From the NCBI RefSeq assembly GCF_001661345.1, contig NW_017962917.1, positions 186,001 through 250,000 of the forward strand: a DNA stretch of 64,000 bases, read 5' to 3'. A program made the translations under genes and the position numbers. This document shows, piece by piece, positions 60,521 through 64,000 of this stretch (positions within the stretch are counted from its first letter, which is position 1; each line of letters begins with the position of its first letter). This DNA comes from Ascoidea rubescens DSM 1968 (taxonomy: Eukaryota; Ascomycota; Saccharomycetes; Ascoideales; Ascoideaceae). The notes below the pieces were generated by a model. That model made no database searches and was not told where the DNA came from. It saw only the letters and a program-made list of their open reading frames with translations.

Positions 60521-61222
60521 CTCGACTGGTTAATGTCTTGTTAATGTGCTGTCGAATGCTGCTTTATCCAAAATACTAATCTTAAAAAGAGCTAATTCTG
60601 CAATGTTGTTGATTCTAGAGTCCACACTATCCAAAAGAAATCCTTCCACTTACCTTGAATTCGCTATTCCAAAGCAATTCTCTCTCAAAATATCCACTGA
60701 AACGCGACTCTTTTCCAATTTTTCTTACCAAAAAATCAATTCCACACAAAATTAAAGTTTGTCTCAAATTTTCGTTCCTTAATCCAGCCAATTTTTTGAT
60801 GAAAATGCTCCAATTCTCTCCCTCCAAAACAATAAAAACTTCCAACAATATCTTTCAATCCCTAACAATAGCCTGCAGAGTTTTAGTAAAAAGTCACTTA
60901 TTATACTAAAAATTAAAAAAAAAAACATCTCCAATGATTTTCGATCACCGAAGCTTCTATAATCCCCCTAATTTATGTGGCTATTTTGTACTCATGGCTG
61001 ATAGCCCTATCTGTGTTTGAGATAGTAACATACTCTTCTCTGTATTTATATTGCAACTATTCCCCATATTATTATATTATCAAGCATATATCGGGTATTC
61101 TCTAATTTTTCACTGGTTATTTTCCATTATACGACTATTCTCTAATCAAGGCAGAAGAAAAAAAGAAAAGACACAATCAGATTCGCTTTATATATTACAA
61201 TAATACTGTTTAAATTTTCATC
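60521..61222. other. divergent promoter region, CLD1-like / BSC6-like
   Basis: 702 bp, AT-rich. An ATG-less 73-codon frame on the minus strand (60627-60848) ends in GTAAGT, which looks like a splice donor, but I found no upstream start and no consistent acceptor. TATATTACAATAATACTG lies just before the MFS gene. Confidence 0.45.
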
Positions 61223-62683
61223 ATGTATAAAAAAGTCTCCTCTGATAACGAACAAGAAATAGAACTCAGCGAAAATTTATTAACCCCAACTTCAGAAGAT
61301 TTTGCTTCAAGTTTATCTTTACCTTTGCCGGATTCTGCTTCAGGTCCCTATAAGAACAATAACCTATCAACTGATTCTTTTTTATCAAATTTCTCAACAG
61401 AAATTCAGGTGCTTGATTATAAAGGTAATGAAATCATCATAGATACAAACAACATTAAAGACAGCATTTTGCTAAAACTACAAGTCATAACGACATATTT
61501 AAGTTTTTTTGTATTTGGCTTATCTGACGAAACTATCGGTGTATTGATTCCTGTTTTTGTCAAAGAATATCACTCAAAAGAATCAACCATTTCATTACTA
61601 TATTTTGCTCAATTTTTTGGTTATTTTATTATCTCTCTATTCAATGACCAATGCCATAAAATTATTGGTTTTCATGGCGTTGCTACGTTATCAGTCTTGT
61701 TTATGGGCTTATGCAGTTTTATTGCAATGTTCCAACCTCCTTTTTTTATTTTAATTTTGGCTTATGTCCTTTGTGGAGTAGGTGCTGGTGCTCAAGATGC
61801 TGCTGTCAGTGTCTGGCTAGGCAAACTAGACTATTCTAATGAATTGTCAAATCTATTACACGCTTCCTATGGTGTGGGCTGTATCTGCTCGCCCTTAATT
61901 GTAACTAGATTATTATTGGCACATAACATCTCTTGGAAATTTCATTATGGTTTGATATTCGTTTTAACTATTGTATTGACTCTATTAAATTTTTTGGTCT
62001 TTCGTCATGAAACTAAATGGAAATATGAATGGCAGCTACAGAATGAATCGTCATTAAACTTGGATGAGCCTAGAAGTAATGACAACTCACTTCAGCCTGA
62101 AGATACTAGCAGTGATATAAGAAATGCAATTAGAAATTCAAAGGTTTTAGCTTTAGCTGCATTTTTATTCTTAAATGTTGGCACTGAAGTGGTTATTGGT
62201 GGATGGACTTTAAGTTATCTAATCAAAGTTAAAAATGGTTCAATGAATGAAATGTCTGTTGTTGTTTCAACATTTTGGTTTGGTTTAACCATTGGTAGAG
62301 TAATTCTAGGTTTTATCACTCCCAGATTATCTTCGGAATATTTTGCAAATCACATTTATAATATTTTGTCAATATTTTTTTTTGCTTTATTCTATTTGTC
62401 CTCCAGCTATTGGTTTTATATCGCAACTATTTTCTCAACTGGCATCTTCATTGGTCCAATATTTCCAACAACTTCAGTTTATGCCATTAAGGTCTTACCT
62501 GTTCATTTGCATGTGTCTGGAGTAGGTTTTGCAATGGCTTTGGGTGGTGGAGGGGCTGCTATTCTTCCATGGTTTGTAGGAATCTGTTGTGAAATCTGGG
62601 GAAGTTTTACTATTTATCCATTATTTGCTCTTGCATTCCTATCAATCGATGTTGTTATTTGGTTTTTGCTTAAAACGAAGTAG
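61223..62683 (+). CDS. major facilitator transporter, BSC6/fucose-permease-like
   Basis: Encodes 486 residues (S. cerevisiae Bsc6 497). A polar 85-residue N-terminus precedes 12 predicted membrane helices in two halves. They are separated by a charged loop (about 270-300, NLDEPRSNDNSLQPEDTSS). The first half has FVFGLSDETIGVLIPVF, QFFGYFIISLFND (MFS motif-A region) and LCGVGAGAQDAAVSVWLG. The second has LFLNVGTEVVIGGWTLSYLI, FWFGLTIGRVILGF and ALGGGGAAILPWFVGI. These blocks are typical of the FucP-like fungal MFS group that includes YOL137W/Bsc6. The substrate is unknown. The next unit to the right is decayed. Confidence 0.85.
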   Translation: MYKKVSSDNEQEIELSENLLTPTSEDFASSLSLPLPDSASGPYKNNNLSTDSFLSNFSTEIQVLDYKGNEIIIDTNNIKDSILLKLQVITTYLSFFVFGLSDETIGVLIPVFVKEYHSKESTISLLYFAQFFGYFIISLFNDQCHKIIGFHGVATLSVLFMGLCSFIAMFQPPFFILILAYVLCGVGAGAQDAAVSVWLGKLDYSNELSNLLHASYGVGCICSPLIVTRLLLAHNISWKFHYGLIFVLTIVLTLLNFLVFRHETKWKYEWQLQNESSLNLDEPRSNDNSLQPEDTSSDIRNAIRNSKVLALAAFLFLNVGTEVVIGGWTLSYLIKVKNGSMNEMSVVVSTFWFGLTIGRVILGFITPRLSSEYFANHIYNILSIFFFALFYLSSSYWFYIATIFSTGIFIGPIFPTTSVYAIKVLPVHLHVSGVGFAMALGGGGAAILPWFVGICCEIWGSFTIYPLFALAFLSIDVVIWFLLKTK

Positions 62684-63061
62684 AACTTCTTTAAACAAAA
62701 CTTCTTACTAAATCAGTTAGGATCTATATTATAAAAATTATCATTCTCGCTTTATAATTTATTTTTGGTTTTTCATTTTTTATTAATTCTACAATATTCA
62801 TCAAAATGTTATCTTTGTAAGTCCAAGCTGTTGCAGGTCTTTTGATCATCTAACTTGCAACTTGATTTCCAGTGGTTTTCGGTTTTGAAACCCATAAAAA
62901 GCTTCATATATCCAAGAGAACAGGTATAATGAGTAGACTGACCCTTAATTGCTACTCGAATTAGCAACTTTTACTACATGAATGCTTATTGGGGGCAGCT
63001 TCAGCAATAGAGCACTTTGCAGCAATTGCTTTTGCTTTTGCTTTTTATATAAAAAGCAAGA
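62684..63061. other. spacer with a palindromic GCTTTTTATATAAAAAGC hairpin
   Basis: Nothing coding. GCTTTTTATATAAAAAGC at about 63039-63056 is a perfect 18-bp palindrome that could form a hairpin; it contains a TATATAAA-like core just upstream of the decayed gene and may be its TATA region. Confidence 0.5.
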
Positions 63062-64000
63062 ATCAACTTGACACTATTGTTGATATAAATGGAAGACAAA
63101 CTCAAGTAGTAGGCTTACTCTGAGGTATTGGATACCAACGAACAACTCGATAATAAACTTGAAAATGCATTTCTCAAACTTGTGGACCAAAAGTATTCAA
63201 TTGACTCCCAATATACTAGATGGTTTGCCCACTTTTATTGTTCAGCCTATATTCAATGATTTACCAATTGATAAAGTGCTTCTTTTCATATTGTCCAATA
63301 ATCAAGTTCTAGCAACAAGCGCCTATTCTGTTGTTTTTGATAGTTGAAATCATTGGTGAACGTTTAACACCAAGGCACTTGTCAATCATGAAAGACCAAG
63401 ATCTCACAGTTAAAAATGCATTTGATTTTACAATTCAACGATGCTTTATTGTTCAGAAATCACTTGAGATGGTTTACCAAACACTTGACTGTGAATACCA
63501 CTCTCGTATCAAATGGAGTGAAAGAAAACAAATTCAGGCTTTCCACGATATTTAAATGTTTACAGCAAATGATGGTGTTGGTGCTTTTTATAGCTGAGTC
63601 GATATACAAGTTCTCTATTGGTGAGTTTGATATTACAGACACCATGAACTATTATAACTGGCTGTTTCCATTTGATGGAAGCAAATGGGAAATTTCTCTT
63701 GCATTGATGAAAAAAGTATTTCCATATAAAGATAATTACTATAAACTCTTCAAATTTGATAAAATTAAATCAAAAGCAATATGGTCCTCCTCAACGTACA
63801 ATTTACAACACTTTAATATCCCTAAACAATTTGGCAGGTCCATACTATTGAACTTGAAACATCCATGTTTGTCTGGTCTAAATATCGGATCAATCACACA
63901 ACTAATTACACAGCTACCACTTCTTATTAACTTGAATTCTCTTGATCTTTCGAAAAATTTACTATTCAGGTTAGAGGAGAGTCCTAAGCTGTACAAATTG
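63062..64000 (+). pseudogene. decayed F-box/LRR-like gene, runs off the window
   Basis: Coding-like sequence continues from ATG 63062 to the right edge but switches frame several times. After the start there are two adjacent stops (63080-63085). A first segment (about 63086-63260) contains EVLDTNEQLDNKLENAFLK. Another frame follows with IFNDLPIDKVLLFILSN (about 63250), resembling an F-box helix, ending in a stop near 63346. A third segment covers 63331-63555. A long open stretch then runs from about 63545 to the edge, with LRR-like LLINLNSLDLSKNLLF near its end. The last frame is open at the window end, so it could still be an active 3' part. The order (short N-part, F-box-like, LRR) suggests a host F-box/LRR family member, an inference from short motifs. 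At least three breaks are needed. Confidence 0.5.

Noticed and set aside
60627-60848. 73-codon minus-strand frame ending in GTAAGT, a possible first exon
   Set aside because: No ATG and a stop just upstream; no acceptor restores a frame into the hydrolase gene, whose own ATG and domain start are adequate.

Overview
The window is nuclear DNA from an AT-rich budding yeast (Saccharomycotina). The genes are compact with short spacers, the proteins carry long Asn/Ser/Gln tracts, and the few introns have TACTAAC-like branch points. Nearly every recognisable protein has an S. cerevisiae counterpart. Microsynteny supports this: the SSK2/22, RSA4 and IMG2 genes lie side by side, as SSK22-RSA4-IMG2 do on S. 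cerevisiae chromosome III. CTG codons are scarce. Several fall where Leu is not expected, so a CUG-reassigning lineage is possible but not shown.

Layout. 1-8.4 kb: 3' part of a long acidic coiled-coil protein (possibly kinesin-like), ARC15 (Arp2/3) divergent from IDH2 (TCA cycle), a decayed gene, tRNA-Leu(UAA) and a stand-alone eEF1B-gamma-like GST domain. 8.4-25 kb: CTF18 (alternative RFC clamp loader), SSK2/SSK22 (HOG MAPKKK, with an assembly gap inside a 15-bp coding minisatellite), RSA4 (60S assembly), IMG2 (mitoribosome), HEM13 (haem synthesis) and HAP5 (CCAAT factor), with three CCAAT boxes at exact 26-bp spacing before HAP5. 25-35 kb: an L-type lectin-like membrane protein, a spliced SPS1-type GCK kinase, a 35-codon zinc-ribbon-like microprotein, tRNA-Cys(GCA), metacaspase MCA1, RRP17 and a spliced DUF4112 protein. 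35-52 kb: YEF3 (elongation factor 3), a spliced 1,108-residue coiled-coil protein, a small membrane protein, mitochondrial helicase HMI1 and a 1,947-residue PPS1-like phosphatase. 52-64 kb: a POC3/4-like proteasome chaperone divergent from DFR1, HSP60 with a heat-shock element, a 6-phosphofructo-2-kinase-like protein, a CLD1/ICT1-family hydrolase, a BSC6-like MFS transporter and a decayed F-box/LRR-like gene at the right edge.

There is no operon logic; these are mostly unlinked housekeeping genes. One theme recurs: mitochondrial and haem/CCAAT biology (IDH2, IMG2, HEM13, HAP5, HMI1, HSP60, possibly the CLD1-like enzyme). In several spacers the AT-rich background gives way to short GC-rich promoter islands rich in GTGCGC/CGCGC words. 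I found no CRISPR, prokaryotic element, intact transposon or clear viral remnant. The most novel-looking items are the 35-aa zinc-ribbon microprotein, the Asn-for-His change in the PPS1 signature, the evenly phased CCAAT array and a shared promoter-type motif CCAGCYGTGTGG.
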